A stretch of DNA of 34,737 nucleotides from Prevotella sp. UBA4268 (GCA_002395135.1 DGWC01000077.1:22414-57150); one strand, 5' to 3'; shown: positions 15,547 to 23,466, counted from the stretch's first letter. Program-made: numbers and translations. The notes: generated from the sequence alone by a model not told the origin.

Positions 15547-16878
15547 ATGAAAAAACTGTATATAGAGACATACGGTTGTCAGATGAACGTGGCCGATTCG
15601 GAAGTGGTGGCATCGGTGATGCAGATGGCAGGCTATGAGGTGTGCGAGGATGTGCAGCAGGCCGATGCCGTGTTCCTGAACACCTGCTCCGTTCGCGACA
15701 ATGCCGAACAGAAGATTTACCACCGGCTGGAAGAACTCAACGCCCAGCGCAAGCGCAAGGGGAGGCTCATCATCGGCGTGCTGGGATGCATGGCTGAGCG
15801 CGTGAAAGACGACTTGCTGGAGAACCATCACGTGGACCTCGTGGCCGGCCCCGATGCCTATCTGTCGCTGCCCGACCTCATCGCGCAGTGCGAACTGGGC
15901 CAGAAAGCCATCAACATCGAACTGTCCACCACCGAAACCTATCGCGACATCATCCCACAGCGACTGCACACGGCCAAGGTGGGCGGCTTTGTGAGCATCA
16001 TGCGCGGATGCAACAACTTCTGCCACTATTGCATCGTGCCCTATACCAGGGGCAGGGAACGCTCGCGCGACGTGGAAAGCATCCTGCGCGAGGTGCGCGA
16101 CCTGCAGCAGCGGGGATTCAAAGAGGTGACGCTGCTGGGACAGAACGTCAATAGTTACGGACTCTCGCCGGCCGGAAAGCCCGTGCCTGGCGGCACGAGT
16201 TTTGCCGAACTGCTGCGCAAGGTGGCCCGCGAGGTGCCACAGTTGCGCGTAAGATTCACCACCAGCAACCCCGAAGACATGGACGAAGACATTCTCCACG
16301 CCATTGCCGAGGAGCCCAACCTGTGCCGGCACATCCACTTCCCGGCACAGAGCGGCAGCAACCACACCCTGAAACTGATGAACCGCAAATACACACGCGA
16401 GGATTATCTGGCCAAGGTGGAGGCCATCCGCCGCATCATTCCCGACTGCGGACTGTCTACAGACATTTTCGTGGGCTACTGCGACGAAACGGAAGAAGAC
16501 TTCCAGCAGACGCTCTCGCTGGTGCGCGAAGTGGGATTCGACTCGGCTTTCATGTTCAAATATTCTGAGCGCCCCGGCACCTACGCCGCCAAGCATCTGG
16601 CCGACAATGTGCCCGAAGAGGAGAAAATACGCCGACTGAACCAACTCATTGCCTTGCAGACAGAGATTTCTGCACAGCGCAATGCCCAGGACGTGGGCAA
16701 GGTGTTCGACGTGCTCGTGGAGGGATTCAGCAAGCGCTCGCGCGAACAACTCATGGGGCGCAACGAGCAAAACAAGGCCGTGGTCTTCAACAAGGACGGC
16801 CACCACATCGGCGAAACCGTGCGTGTGCGCATCGTGGAGAGCAGCAGCGCCACCCTGAAAGGCGTTGCCGAGCCGTGA
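15547..16878 (+). CDS. miaB: tRNA-2-methylthio-N6-dimethylallyladenosine synthase MiaB
   Basis: A radical-SAM methylthiotransferase of 443 residues that adds the methylthio group to i6A37 of tRNAs. The N-terminal UPF0004 domain carries the auxiliary cluster cysteines C11 (YGCQMN), C47 (NTCSVR) and C81 (LGCMAER). The radical-SAM cluster is RGCNNFCHYC (C155, C159, C162). A TRAM domain is at the C-terminus (about 378-440, QLMGRNEQNKAVVF). C-terminal VPEEEKIRRLNQLIALQ is typical of MiaB rather than MtaB or RimO. It is the last gene of the unit starting at 12267 and is followed after about 80 bases by a strong terminator. Confidence 0.96.
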   Translation: MKKLYIETYGCQMNVADSEVVASVMQMAGYEVCEDVQQADAVFLNTCSVRDNAEQKIYHRLEELNAQRKRKGRLIIGVLGCMAERVKDDLLENHHVDLVAGPDAYLSLPDLIAQCELGQKAINIELSTTETYRDIIPQRLHTAKVGGFVSIMRGCNNFCHYCIVPYTRGRERSRDVESILREVRDLQQRGFKEVTLLGQNVNSYGLSPAGKPVPGGTSFAELLRKVAREVPQLRVRFTTSNPEDMDEDILHAIAEEPNLCRHIHFPAQSGSNHTLKLMNRKYTREDYLAKVEAIRRIIPDCGLSTDIFVGYCDETEEDFQQTLSLVREVGFDSAFMFKYSERPGTYAAKHLADNVPEEEKIRRLNQLIALQTEISAQRNAQDVGKVFDVLVEGFSKRSREQLMGRNEQNKAVVFNKDGHHIGETVRVRIVESSSATLKGVAEP

Positions 16879-16956
16879 GCGGTGCCGCCCGGCATTGTTC
16901 ATCCCTGAACATTTCCGGCGCATTCTTGCATTGTTGTGACAATAAGGAACAAAAGA

Positions 16957-16988
16957 AAAGCGGAGTAATTGCTCCGCTTTCTTTATTT
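16957..16988. terminator. Bidirectional hairpin terminator after miaB
   Basis: Perfect stem AAAGCGGAG/CTCCGCTTT with a six-base loop (16957-16980), then a T-rich tail on the plus strand and an A-rich flank that gives a T-run on the minus strand. It serves miaB on the plus strand and, starting at its stop codon, the small membrane gene on the minus strand. Confidence 0.9.
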
Positions 16989-17131
16989 TACCACTTATCA
17001 AGCCATTCTGGTTTTAGCCACCATACAAGGATTATCAAGATAACCTCGGCCAACACATACCAAAGCAGATTCGCCCCAAGGCACAATACTGCCAACACAA
17101 AGAACCAGACCATTGATGCAACACTTCTCAT
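16988..17131 (-). CDS. Small membrane protein, 47 residues
   Basis: The minus-strand ATG at 17131 gives a 47-residue protein that is mostly hydrophobic, with one long or two short membrane helices (VWFFVLAVLCLGANLLWYV and LAEVILIILVWWL) and a charged end KPEWLDKW. It has its own good promoter (17224-17255) and a terminator at its stop, so it is an independent gene rather than a chance frame. A longer TTG start at 17194 adds a polar stretch and is not preferred. I do not recognise the family. Small membrane proteins of this kind are often stress-related or subunits of larger complexes, which is not evidence for either here. Confidence 0.65.
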   Translation of the reverse strand: MRSVASMVWFFVLAVLCLGANLLWYVLAEVILIILVWWLKPEWLDKW

Positions 17132-17223
17132 ATTTGTACTGTTTTTTTGTAAAGAAGGGCGGTAGGCATGTACCTGCCACCCCGTGTTAACCAACTAAAA
17201 GTAAGATTACTTTTGTACTGATG

Positions 17224-17255
17224 CAAAAATAATCTTATTATCCATTTTGCACAAA
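17224..17255 (-). promoter_or_regulatory. Promoter of the small membrane protein gene
   Basis: Read on the minus strand: TTTG (17255-17252), 20 bases, then TATTTTTG (17231-17224). Both elements match the Bacteroidota consensus. The leader would be about 85 bases. This lies inside a 385-base AT-rich gap (17132-17516) that otherwise holds only a small hairpin (ATGGTTT at 17391-17397 with AAACCAT at 17407-17413) and the repeat array. Confidence 0.75.
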
Positions 17256-17426
17256 CAATATACAATAAAAATAACGAAATTGCATATATACACAGGATAT
17301 TTGTATTTATCATACAATATTTATTCGTTTTTTTCACGGACAAGCATAAGAAACTCCAAACAATACATAAACTATACACGGCACTTCTCTATGGTTTCCT
17401 GTTTGAAAACCATCTGATTGTCTTTG

Positions 17427-17510
17427 CAAATTAATGTAATTTACACAGCAAATTAATGTAATTTGTTTTTCAAATTAATGTAATTTACGCAGCAAATTAA
17501 TATGATTTAC
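17427..17510 (-). repeat. Four-unit 22-bp dyad array, copy 1
   Basis: Four 18-bp units start at 17427, 17449, 17471 and 17493, an exact 22-bp period. On the minus strand each unit follows GTAAATYAnnnTRATTTG (unit 17449-17466 begins with A in place of the G and lacks the T) and is dyad-symmetric around three central bases (AAATYA/TRATTT). The spacers between units, read on the minus strand, are CTGC, AAAA and CTGT. The array lies 6 bases beyond the cbiG-cobM stop and upstream of the small membrane gene. A second array of the same build lies at 30177-30260. Confidence 0.9.
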
Positions 17511-17516
17511 TTTTGC

Positions 17517-19292
17517 TTAGTCCTTCCCTTCGCGGAACAAATGAGTGAAATGGCGGTCGTAAAGTTTAGAAATGTTTGACCGATTGTCGATAGATTCACC
17601 CACCACAAGCATGGTTGTGAGCGTGAGATGGTTGTCGTGCACAATCTTGGCAAGGTCTTTCAACTGGCCGCGATAGATATGCTGGTCGGGCCAGGTGAGA
17701 TGGTAGCAGGCCGCCACGGGCGTGGTTTCGGGATATTCCTGCAGCAGTTGTGCCTGCACATCGTCGACAATGGCGGCACTCAGGAAGATGCACATCGTGC
17801 TCTGCGAGCGAGCCAGCAAGTGCAGTTTCTCGCGCTCGGGCATGGGCGTGCGCCCCTCGCCGCGGGTGAGGATGATGGTCTGGCAGCGCTCAGGGATGGT
17901 GAACTGGCTGCGCAGTTCGGCTGCTGCGGCAAGGAACGAGGAGATGCCGGGCGTGATATGATAGTCCATGTGGTGCTCATCGAAGAATGCCATCTGCTCT
18001 TGTATGGCTCCGAAGATGCAAGGGTCGCCCGTATGCAGGCGCACGATGAACTTGCCCTGGTCGTAGAATTCTTTCATCAGTGCGCATTGCTCGTCGAGAT
18101 TCATGCTTGCCGATGAGCGGACCACGGCTCCGGGCTTGTGGCATTCGGTCAACTGGCGCGGCACCAGTGAGCCGGCATACAATATCAGGTCGGCCCGCTC
18201 GAGCATCCTTCTGCCGCGCACCGACACCAGATTGGGGTCGCCGGGGCCTGCTCCCACAATCTCGATGTGGCCTTGGCGCAGGTATTGGCGGTCGATGGCA
18301 GCGGCCAGTGTGTAGTCTTTCCCTTTTATCTTGGGCAGTATCAACTGGCCGTGGTTGCTGCCGAGGATGGCCGAAGCCTCGCTTACGCTTGGCGTTCCCA
18401 CGTGCTTGGCAACGGTTTCGCTGGGTGTAGGCACGTCGATGGCTGATAATTCGTCGGCGGTGAAGAGTCGCAGTTGTGCCGCCGGGCATTCATTTTGCAG
18501 TTTCTCTATGATGGGTTCGCCGGCCTTGAGGTCGATGGTGCAGATGTCTTTGATGCACATGGTCTCCGTACGGATGTTGTGCCGGGCCAGTTGCTGCATG
18601 ATGTCGCCGTAACTGGTCAAAGGTGCCTGGTGGGCAAGTCCGATGCCCAGGCTGAGCACCTGTGCGGTATAGTGTACCGCTGCCACCTGTTCGGGCAGGC
18701 TGTAGATGAAGGGCGACACGATGATGGCCACGGCAAAATGGCCGTTTTCTATCTCTTCAATGCTGTGAACCAGGGTTACATGCTTCGGACAGGTGCGCTC
18801 CAGATAGTCGGTTCCCTCGTCGCGGATGTCAAGCAGCAAGGCTGTGGGCTCTTCGTTGACGAATCTGCCGATCACGGTGTTCAGGTCTCCGGCGGTGCTC
18901 GTGTGCCAATGGTATGTTTCGCCCAAGGTGTCGAGCGCCCAAAGGTTGGCGTTGTCGCTCTGCGTGGTGATGACGGGAGCCACTCCCAGTGCGGCTGCTA
19001 TCTGGCGGGTCAGGTCGTTGGCACCGCCCACATGGCCCGACAGCACCGAGATGACATGGCTGCCGAAGGTGTCAACGCATACCACGGCGGGGTCGGTGTG
19101 CTTGTCTTCCACGCAGGGGGCGATGGTGCGCACGCAGATGCCCATGGCACCCACGAAGACAAAGGCATCGTATTCGTGCCATAGGGCACTCACTTCGGCC
19201 CGTTCAATGAGTTTTCCTTTGGTTTCTTGCTGTAGCAGACTGGCTACGTGGTGGCCTTTCTCGCTTATTTGGATGATGGCTGTCTTTTGCAT
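17517..19292 (-). CDS. CbiG-CobM fusion: cobalt-precorrin-5A hydrolase / precorrin-4 C11-methyltransferase
   Basis: A cytoplasmic bifunctional corrin-ring enzyme of 591 residues. Residues 1-335 are CbiG: VFVGAMGICVRTIAPCVEDKHTDPAVV, then VSVLSGHVGGANDL-type sequence at about 82-94, which opens the delta-lactone of cobalt-precorrin-5A. Residues 342-585 are the SAM-dependent C11-methyltransferase CobM/CbiF: GAGPGDP (347-353), LHTGDPCIFGA (419-429) and YHITPGISSF. The fusion order places two consecutive pathway steps (C11 methylation, then ring opening) in one chain. It overlaps the upstream cobL gene by 28 bases, so the two are translationally coupled. Confidence 0.94.
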   Translation of the reverse strand: MQKTAIIQISEKGHHVASLLQQETKGKLIERAEVSALWHEYDAFVFVGAMGICVRTIAPCVEDKHTDPAVVCVDTFGSHVISVLSGHVGGANDLTRQIAAALGVAPVITTQSDNANLWALDTLGETYHWHTSTAGDLNTVIGRFVNEEPTALLLDIRDEGTDYLERTCPKHVTLVHSIEEIENGHFAVAIIVSPFIYSLPEQVAAVHYTAQVLSLGIGLAHQAPLTSYGDIMQQLARHNIRTETMCIKDICTIDLKAGEPIIEKLQNECPAAQLRLFTADELSAIDVPTPSETVAKHVGTPSVSEASAILGSNHGQLILPKIKGKDYTLAAAIDRQYLRQGHIEIVGAGPGDPNLVSVRGRRMLERADLILYAGSLVPRQLTECHKPGAVVRSSASMNLDEQCALMKEFYDQGKFIVRLHTGDPCIFGAIQEQMAFFDEHHMDYHITPGISSFLAAAAELRSQFTIPERCQTIILTRGEGRTPMPEREKLHLLARSQSTMCIFLSAAIVDDVQAQLLQEYPETTPVAACYHLTWPDQHIYRGQLKDLAKIVHDNHLTLTTMLVVGESIDNRSNISKLYDRHFTHLFREGKD

Positions 19293-20542
19293 TTCAGAAT
19301 CTCTATGGGGTTATAGTCGTTGAGTTTTATTCTCAGGGGCGGCTCCTGCTGCAGTCCCAGTTCGCGGCAGGCCTCGTCCCACAGTGCGTGGCTGTCGGTA
19401 GAAACCTTGGGCGAGGTGACGCTGTTCATCACGATGAGGCCGTCGGGAGCCAGATGTTGCAGGGCTTTGGCCATGATGCTTTTCAGTTGTCCGCCGTGTC
19501 CGCCAATGAACACAGCGTCGGGCTGGGCATATTGGCTCACGTCAGTCTGGAGGAAATCGCCTATCACGGCATCAATGCCGGGCGCGTGGAAACGGCGGCT
19601 GTTCACCTCCATGAGCCGTCTTCCCTCTTCGCGAATCTCAAAGGCAGTGATGTGCAGATGCGGGAACAGCAACTTGGCTTCTATCGAAACGCTGCCCGTG
19701 CAGAAGCCGATGTCCCACATCGACTGCCGGTTTTGCAGTTCCAGCGCGGCCAGGGTGAGCCATCGGATGGGCGCTTTGGTAATCATTTTCTCGCGTCCGT
19801 CGAGCAGTTCAAACAAGTGGTCGGGGATGGGGTGGGGCGGCAGCGTGCTTCTTTCCCCGTAGCCATCCGCTTTCTCCTCTTGCAGAATCACGCAGTTGGG
19901 CTTGTCGAACTGCTGCTCTGCTGCCTCTTCCAGTGTCAGGGTGGTGATGCGTTCCTGCTCGGGATGGCCCAGACGCTCGCCTATTGACATATTATAATAG
20001 GTGTAGCCGTAGCATAGCATGCGCTGGGCGATGGCCGCCGGCGTGTGGGTGCCGTCGGTGAGGATGCCAATTTTCGGCATGCGGCGGATGAGAGCCGCGT
20101 CGAATTCATGCCACGGGCGGCCGGTGAGCGACACGATGTGCATGTCGTGATAGGGCATCACCAGCCGATGGGCCAGCATCTGCAGGGAGTTGAAGTAGGG
20201 GAAAACGGTGATGAGGGCATCGGGCATCTTGCGCTGAACGGTGTTGGCAAAGCCGAAAAACAACGGGTCGCCCGAGGCAAACACCACGATGCACGGCTCT
20301 TCGCCGACAGCCACATTGTTTTCAGCCGCGGCAAAATAGCGGCGATACTGGTTGAAAACCGAATCCAGCGGCACGGTAATGTCAATCCACTGCGCGTGCT
20401 CAGGCAGCCATCTCGCCACAATCTCGTGGTGACGACGTCCGCCCGAGAACACCTTTCCCTTGCCGATACGCTCCAACACCTCTGGCGGGAAATGCGGTTC
20501 TGCCGCATCGGAAATGCCGATGATTATGAACTCCGTTCTCAT
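19265..20542 (-). CDS. cobL: CobL (CbiE-CbiT): precorrin-6Y C5,15-methyltransferase, decarboxylating
   Basis: A SAM-dependent enzyme of 425 residues that methylates C5 and C15 of the corrin precursor and removes the C12 acetate carboxyl. The N-terminal CbiE half (1-215) shows VVFASGDPLFFGFA at 86-99. The C-terminal CbiT half (about 250-425) shows MITKAPIRWLTLAAL and the SAM loop DIGFCTGSVSIEA (277-289), where the family more often has GAGTGS. It has its own promoter at 20565-20596 although the cobJ-cbiC gene ends only 88 bases upstream. An AGGAAAG sequence lies 2 bases before the ATG. Confidence 0.94.
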   Translation of the reverse strand: MRTEFIIIGISDAAEPHFPPEVLERIGKGKVFSGGRRHHEIVARWLPEHAQWIDITVPLDSVFNQYRRYFAAAENNVAVGEEPCIVVFASGDPLFFGFANTVQRKMPDALITVFPYFNSLQMLAHRLVMPYHDMHIVSLTGRPWHEFDAALIRRMPKIGILTDGTHTPAAIAQRMLCYGYTYYNMSIGERLGHPEQERITTLTLEEAAEQQFDKPNCVILQEEKADGYGERSTLPPHPIPDHLFELLDGREKMITKAPIRWLTLAALELQNRQSMWDIGFCTGSVSIEAKLLFPHLHITAFEIREEGRRLMEVNSRRFHAPGIDAVIGDFLQTDVSQYAQPDAVFIGGHGGQLKSIMAKALQHLAPDGLIVMNSVTSPKVSTDSHALWDEACRELGLQQEPPLRIKLNDYNPIEILKCKRQPSSK

Positions 20543-20564
20543 TTCTTTCCTTTTTTACCAGCCG

Positions 20565-20596
20565 CAAAGGTACACACATATTTGCGAACAGCCAAA
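20565..20596 (-). promoter_or_regulatory. Promoter of cobL
   Basis: Minus strand: TTTG (20596-20593), 20 bases, TACCTTTG (20572-20565), a full match to the Bacteroidota consensus, about 23 bases before the ATG. It separates cobL and cbiG-cobM from cobJ-cbiC as a second transcription start. Confidence 0.8.
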
Positions 20597-20630
20597 TGTT
20601 GCCGCGGTAAAATGCCGATAGAATCGATGT

Positions 20631-22070
20631 CTACACGTCTCTTCCAGGTTTCAACTGCTCGGCATCTTCCCACGCCAGTATGCTGTTCACCAGTGTGGCG
20701 GCGATGTTGCTGCCGCCCTTGCGGCCTTCGATAATCAGTTTGGGCACGTTGTGGAAACTCTTCACCATCCATTTCGACTCGCACACATGTACGAATCCCA
20801 CGGGGGCGGCAATCACACCTGCCGGGCATGCCTTGCCCTTGCGCATCAGGTCGCACAGTTCTATGAGTGCCGTGGGGGCGTTGCCGAAGACGAACAGCGC
20901 GTTGGGATGCTCCTCTACGGCCAGCCTGATGCCAGCCTGCGTGCGGGTGATGTTCTGCTGGCGGGCCATTTCAGCCACGCGCTCATCGTGCAGATAGCAC
21001 TTGATGCTGATGCCGTAGCGCTCGCAAGCCACCTTGCGGATGCCGCTGGCCGCCATGGTCACGTCGGTGACAATGGTGTTTAGCAGCCCATCTTTCATGG
21101 CTTGGTGCAGGCGCGGCACTGCCTCTTCGTCGGTATACAGCCACTGTTCCATGTCGAAATCGGCGGTGGTGTGGATGGCATGCAGCAGGGGCCACTTGCG
21201 ACTGATGGGGATATCGGGGTTGCGCAGTTCGCTGTTGATGGTGCGGAAACTCTCCATCATGATCGACTGCCCGATGTTCTCGGCCGTGGGAGCCTCCCTG
21301 TAATAGCCCCTGGGCGTAATCATTTTCTCGTTCCACGCATAACTCTGCGAGTTGCCGATGATGAGAATGGTGAACATATCGATGTCCTCGGGATCGAGGG
21401 CGGCGAGGGTGGTGAGTTTCATTTCCTGCTCAGGGCGGCCGGCCTGGCGCACGTAGCCCACGGGCGTGTCTTCGCTGCGCACCTTGAGGAAAAGTTCCTT
21501 CAGGCGGTAGAGTTGCCAGTAGCGGCCGTGGCTCTTGGGATTATACACGGCGGTGACGAAGTCGGCCTCCGCTGCCGCGATGATGCGTTTTTCTATTTTC
21601 GCCCAGGGAGTCATCAGGTCTGAAAGGGAAATCAGACAGAAGTCGTGGCCGATGGGTGCGCCCAGCAGCGATGCCGCCTTCTGGAAAGCAGAGATGCCCG
21701 GGTGAGACTCTATGGTGATGTGTGCGCATTGCCCCTCTGCTGACCCGCCTTGAGTCTCTAATTCCTTGGCCATTTCCCAGATCAGGGGGGTCATACCATA
21801 GATGCCGGCGTCGCCGCTGCTGATTACCACCACGTTCTTGCCCTGTCGTGCATAGGAAAAAGCCTGCTGAGCACGGTCGCGCTCGCGCTTCATGCCCGTG
21901 TCAACACACTGTGCGCCCTCCTTCAGATAAGGTTCTATGAACTGGAAATAATACTTGTAGCCCACCACCACGTCGGCTTCTTTCACGGCATTCATCACGG
22001 CCGGAGTCACGTCGTCGCTGCTCCCCGGTCCGATGCCCACTACGGTTATCTTTGCATTGCTCATCTTCAT
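20631..22070 (-). CDS. CobJ-CbiC fusion: precorrin-3B C17-methyltransferase / precorrin-8X methylmutase
   Basis: A bifunctional corrin enzyme of 479 residues. CobJ/CbiH occupies 1-258: VGIGPGS at 11-17, SSGDAGIYGM at 84-93, and MITPRGYYR at the end. CbiC/CobH follows at about 265-470, with the catalytic-His motif IHTTADFD (His300), VTDVTMAASGI (334-344), GNAPTAL (396-402), PVGFV (423-427) and EGRKGGSNIA. The two steps are not neighbours in the pathway, but this fusion fits what is known of Bacteroides-type corrin clusters. The ATG at 22064 is an alternative start. The other ring genes (cobI, cbiD, cobK) are not in the window. Confidence 0.94.
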   Translation of the reverse strand: MKMSNAKITVVGIGPGSSDDVTPAVMNAVKEADVVVGYKYYFQFIEPYLKEGAQCVDTGMKRERDRAQQAFSYARQGKNVVVISSGDAGIYGMTPLIWEMAKELETQGGSAEGQCAHITIESHPGISAFQKAASLLGAPIGHDFCLISLSDLMTPWAKIEKRIIAAAEADFVTAVYNPKSHGRYWQLYRLKELFLKVRSEDTPVGYVRQAGRPEQEMKLTTLAALDPEDIDMFTILIIGNSQSYAWNEKMITPRGYYREAPTAENIGQSIMMESFRTINSELRNPDIPISRKWPLLHAIHTTADFDMEQWLYTDEEAVPRLHQAMKDGLLNTIVTDVTMAASGIRKVACERYGISIKCYLHDERVAEMARQQNITRTQAGIRLAVEEHPNALFVFGNAPTALIELCDLMRKGKACPAGVIAAPVGFVHVCESKWMVKSFHNVPKLIIEGRKGGSNIAATLVNSILAWEDAEQLKPGRDV

Positions 22071-22112
22071 GTTGTCAGATTATGGTTTGTTATCGAATGA
22101 TTCTGTTGCTGT

Positions 22113-22164
22113 CCTGCCGTCCAGGCGATGCTGCCTCGGCAACGAATGGCGTTGCCACGACAGG
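22113..22164 (-). ncRNA. Candidate structured leader: three-way junction
   Basis: In the cobJ-cbiC leader (minus strand) an 8-bp closing stem CCTGTCGT/ACGGCAGG (22164-22157 with 22120-22113, one G-U) encloses two hairpins: GGCAACG-CCATT-CGTTGCC (22156-22138) and AGGC-AGCATC-GCCT (22136-22123). It begins about eight bases after the predicted transcription start and ends 42 bases before the ATG. No B12-box or GCCACTG core of the cobalamin riboswitch is present. The pairing was worked out by hand; the biological role is inference. Confidence 0.45.
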
Positions 22165-22178
22165 TGCAAACACTGCTG

Positions 22179-22186
22179 CAAAGATA
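22179..22186 (-). promoter_or_regulatory. Promoter -7 box of cobJ-cbiC
   Basis: The minus strand reads TATCTTTG, a full TAnnTTTG match. The -33 element is weak. The leader would be about 100 bases and contains the three-way junction. The rest of the 432-base gap 22071-22502 holds the divergent promoter and leader of the small lipoprotein gene and nothing else that I can support. Confidence 0.6.
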
Positions 22187-22324
22187 AGACATTTCTTTGA
22201 GAAACCACCATGCGGAGCCCATTTTCTCATTTTCTGTCCGCCATACGTGTACTGCCATCACTGCATGCGCCCCGTTCTGTATGCACATGGGCAGGGCAAC
22301 TGTTGAGAAAAAGCCTCACGATTA

Positions 22325-22356
22325 TTTGTGCATTTCAGAAAGAATACGTATCTTTG
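22325..22356 (+). promoter_or_regulatory. Promoter of the small lipoprotein gene
   Basis: TTTG (22325-22328), 20 bases, TATCTTTG (22349-22356). The leader to the ATG at 22503 is about 140 bases, unusually long for this window, with one 6-bp hairpin GTTTTC/GAAAAC (22461-22479) 24 bases before the start codon. Confidence 0.78.
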
Positions 22357-22502
22357 CACCATCTGGACGACATCTATATGCCAACCCCCAACCACTCTTT
22401 CTCGGTTTCTGCCAAGCGCAGTAGCCCCATGATTGTTGGGCACAGGTGGCAATTGTTGAGGTTTTCAGCCCCCGAAAACGATTTTATTAATGAATAACGA
22501 TA

Positions 22503-22901
22503 ATGAACATGAAGAAGAATTTCAAATCGCTCATGCTGATGGCCGTGGCAGCCATGGCACTCAGTTCGTGCGCAACCATTGTAACCGGCAGCAATCCCAA
22601 AGTGGTGATTGACGGCGATGTGGATGAACCCGTTACGATTTCAACCAGTTTTACCACCTATGAGAATGTGAAACTGCCCATGATGGTGAGGCTCAAGAGA
22701 AAGCACCTTGACGGACAACGCATCAAAGTAACATCCGAAAACTACACTTACAAAGACGTGGTTGTGCAAAAGAACATCAATGAGTGGACTTTCGGTAACA
22801 TCCTCTTGGGCGGAATCATCGGCTGGGGCATTGACTTGCTGACCAACGGTGTGAGCAAACCTGCGGACAACAACTACTACATCCACGGCAAAAAAAAGTA
22901 A
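22503..22901 (+). CDS. Small lipoprotein of the SSCATIVTGS type
   Basis: A lipoprotein of 132 residues. The signal peptide ends in MALSSC, and the mature protein starts CATIVTGSNPKVVIDGDVDEPVTIS. It is followed by a PEGA-like beta segment (YENVKLPMMVRLKRKHLDGQRIKV), and a glycine-rich hydrophobic segment FGNILLGGIIGWGIDLLTNGV that could insert into a membrane. Similar small lipoproteins are common in Bacteroidota and proteobacteria, without a settled role. A second ATG at 22509 is possible. The gene stands alone between its own promoter and a strong terminator. Confidence 0.82.
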   Translation: MNMKKNFKSLMLMAVAAMALSSCATIVTGSNPKVVIDGDVDEPVTISTSFTTYENVKLPMMVRLKRKHLDGQRIKVTSENYTYKDVVVQKNINEWTFGNILLGGIIGWGIDLLTNGVSKPADNNYYIHGKKK

Positions 22902-22964
22902 TAAATGCCTAAGCACTTACGATGGATAACTATACCTTGTGATTCCATTTGATTATAAATAGTG

Positions 22965-23012
22965 AAAGAAGATGCGGCCAAGGGAAAACAGTGCCTTGGC
23001 TGCATCTTCTTT
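22965..23012 (+). terminator. Strong hairpin terminator after the lipoprotein gene
   Basis: A 19-bp stem from 22965-22983 to 22994-23012, with one G-U pair and a ten-base loop, followed by a run of T. It ends the lipoprotein transcript; the A-rich left flank could let it also work on the minus strand for the GH115 gene, which ends at 23160. Confidence 0.92.
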
Positions 23013-23142
23013 TTTATTGTTTCGGTGGCTAAGAATATGATATTTAAAGGTAGGATATCGTTCTTGTTCATTATTGCCATGATTGTCCTGCCGTCCCATA
23101 CCTTCATTTGCAGAACTCAATATTGTGTGGTAAGTTGCGACT

Positions 23143-23159
23143 TAGATCAATTTGATTTG
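23143..23159 (+). repeat. Solitary dyad unit related to the 22-bp arrays
   Basis: TAGATCAATTTGATTTG differs at two of 17 positions from the first unit of the array at 30177. It is dyad-symmetric (AGATCA/TGATTT) and sits directly beside the stop codon of the frame-restored GH115 gene. Confidence 0.5.
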
Positions 23160-23466
23160 TCATTGCAGTAAGATTTCCTGCAGGACGATGCCCGGATCGA
23201 GGAAATAGATTCTCAATTTCTGTCTGCCGTGGCTTGTGGCGGGGATGCTGATGCTGCGCGAGGCGTAGCCGCGTAGCACGTTGCAACGCCATTCTGAGGT
23301 GAAGTCTTCTGTGTGGATGGAAAACACCTGAGGCGCATCGTTCCCTAATTGTACGGCGTAACGGGCATCACGCTCCTCATAGATATGGAGGGTGGGGAGG
23401 GTACGAATCTCAATCGTCTTGTCCGTATCCTCAATGACCAGTTCATATTCAGCGTAAGGAGCATCA
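23160..23466 (-). pseudogene. Displaced C-terminal part of the GH115 gene (frameshifted)
   Basis: Read in another frame than the upstream part, the minus strand from 23466 to the TGA at 23160 codes without interruption for about 102 residues: NDAPYAEYELVIEDTDK, then IEIRTLPTLHIYEERDARYAV, SEWRCNVLRGYASR and the end LRIYFLDPGIVLQEILLQ. These are the usual closing motifs of GH115 enzymes. The upstream frame instead runs into unrelated residues and stops at 23345. The break coincides with the heptamer tract 23467-23494. I infer that this is the true C-terminus, lost from the main frame by a net insertion. Confidence 0.85.

Noticed and set aside
15526..17001. A 491-codon open frame on the minus strand opposite miaB
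   Set aside because: It mirrors the codon structure of a well-conserved miaB, has no family motif, and is one of several long antisense frames caused by GC-rich third positions.
17128..17379. An 83-codon minus-strand frame in the AT-rich gap
   Set aside because: It needs a GTG start, crosses the promoter of the small membrane gene and has no coding signature.
17427..17510. CRISPR array
   Set aside because: Spacers are only four bases and not unique; the units are dyad-symmetric binding-site-like sequences, and no cas gene is near.
22071..22200. Cobalamin riboswitch upstream of cobJ-cbiC
   Set aside because: No B12-box or GCCACTG core is found on either strand; only the three-way junction is supported.
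22210..22497. A 95-codon plus-strand frame before the small lipoprotein
   Set aside because: It spans a consensus promoter and leader, its residues have no pattern, and it lacks a ribosome site.
22962..23171. A 69-codon plus-strand frame after the small lipoprotein
   Set aside because: It begins inside the terminator hairpin and overlaps the displaced end of the GH115 gene on the other strand.
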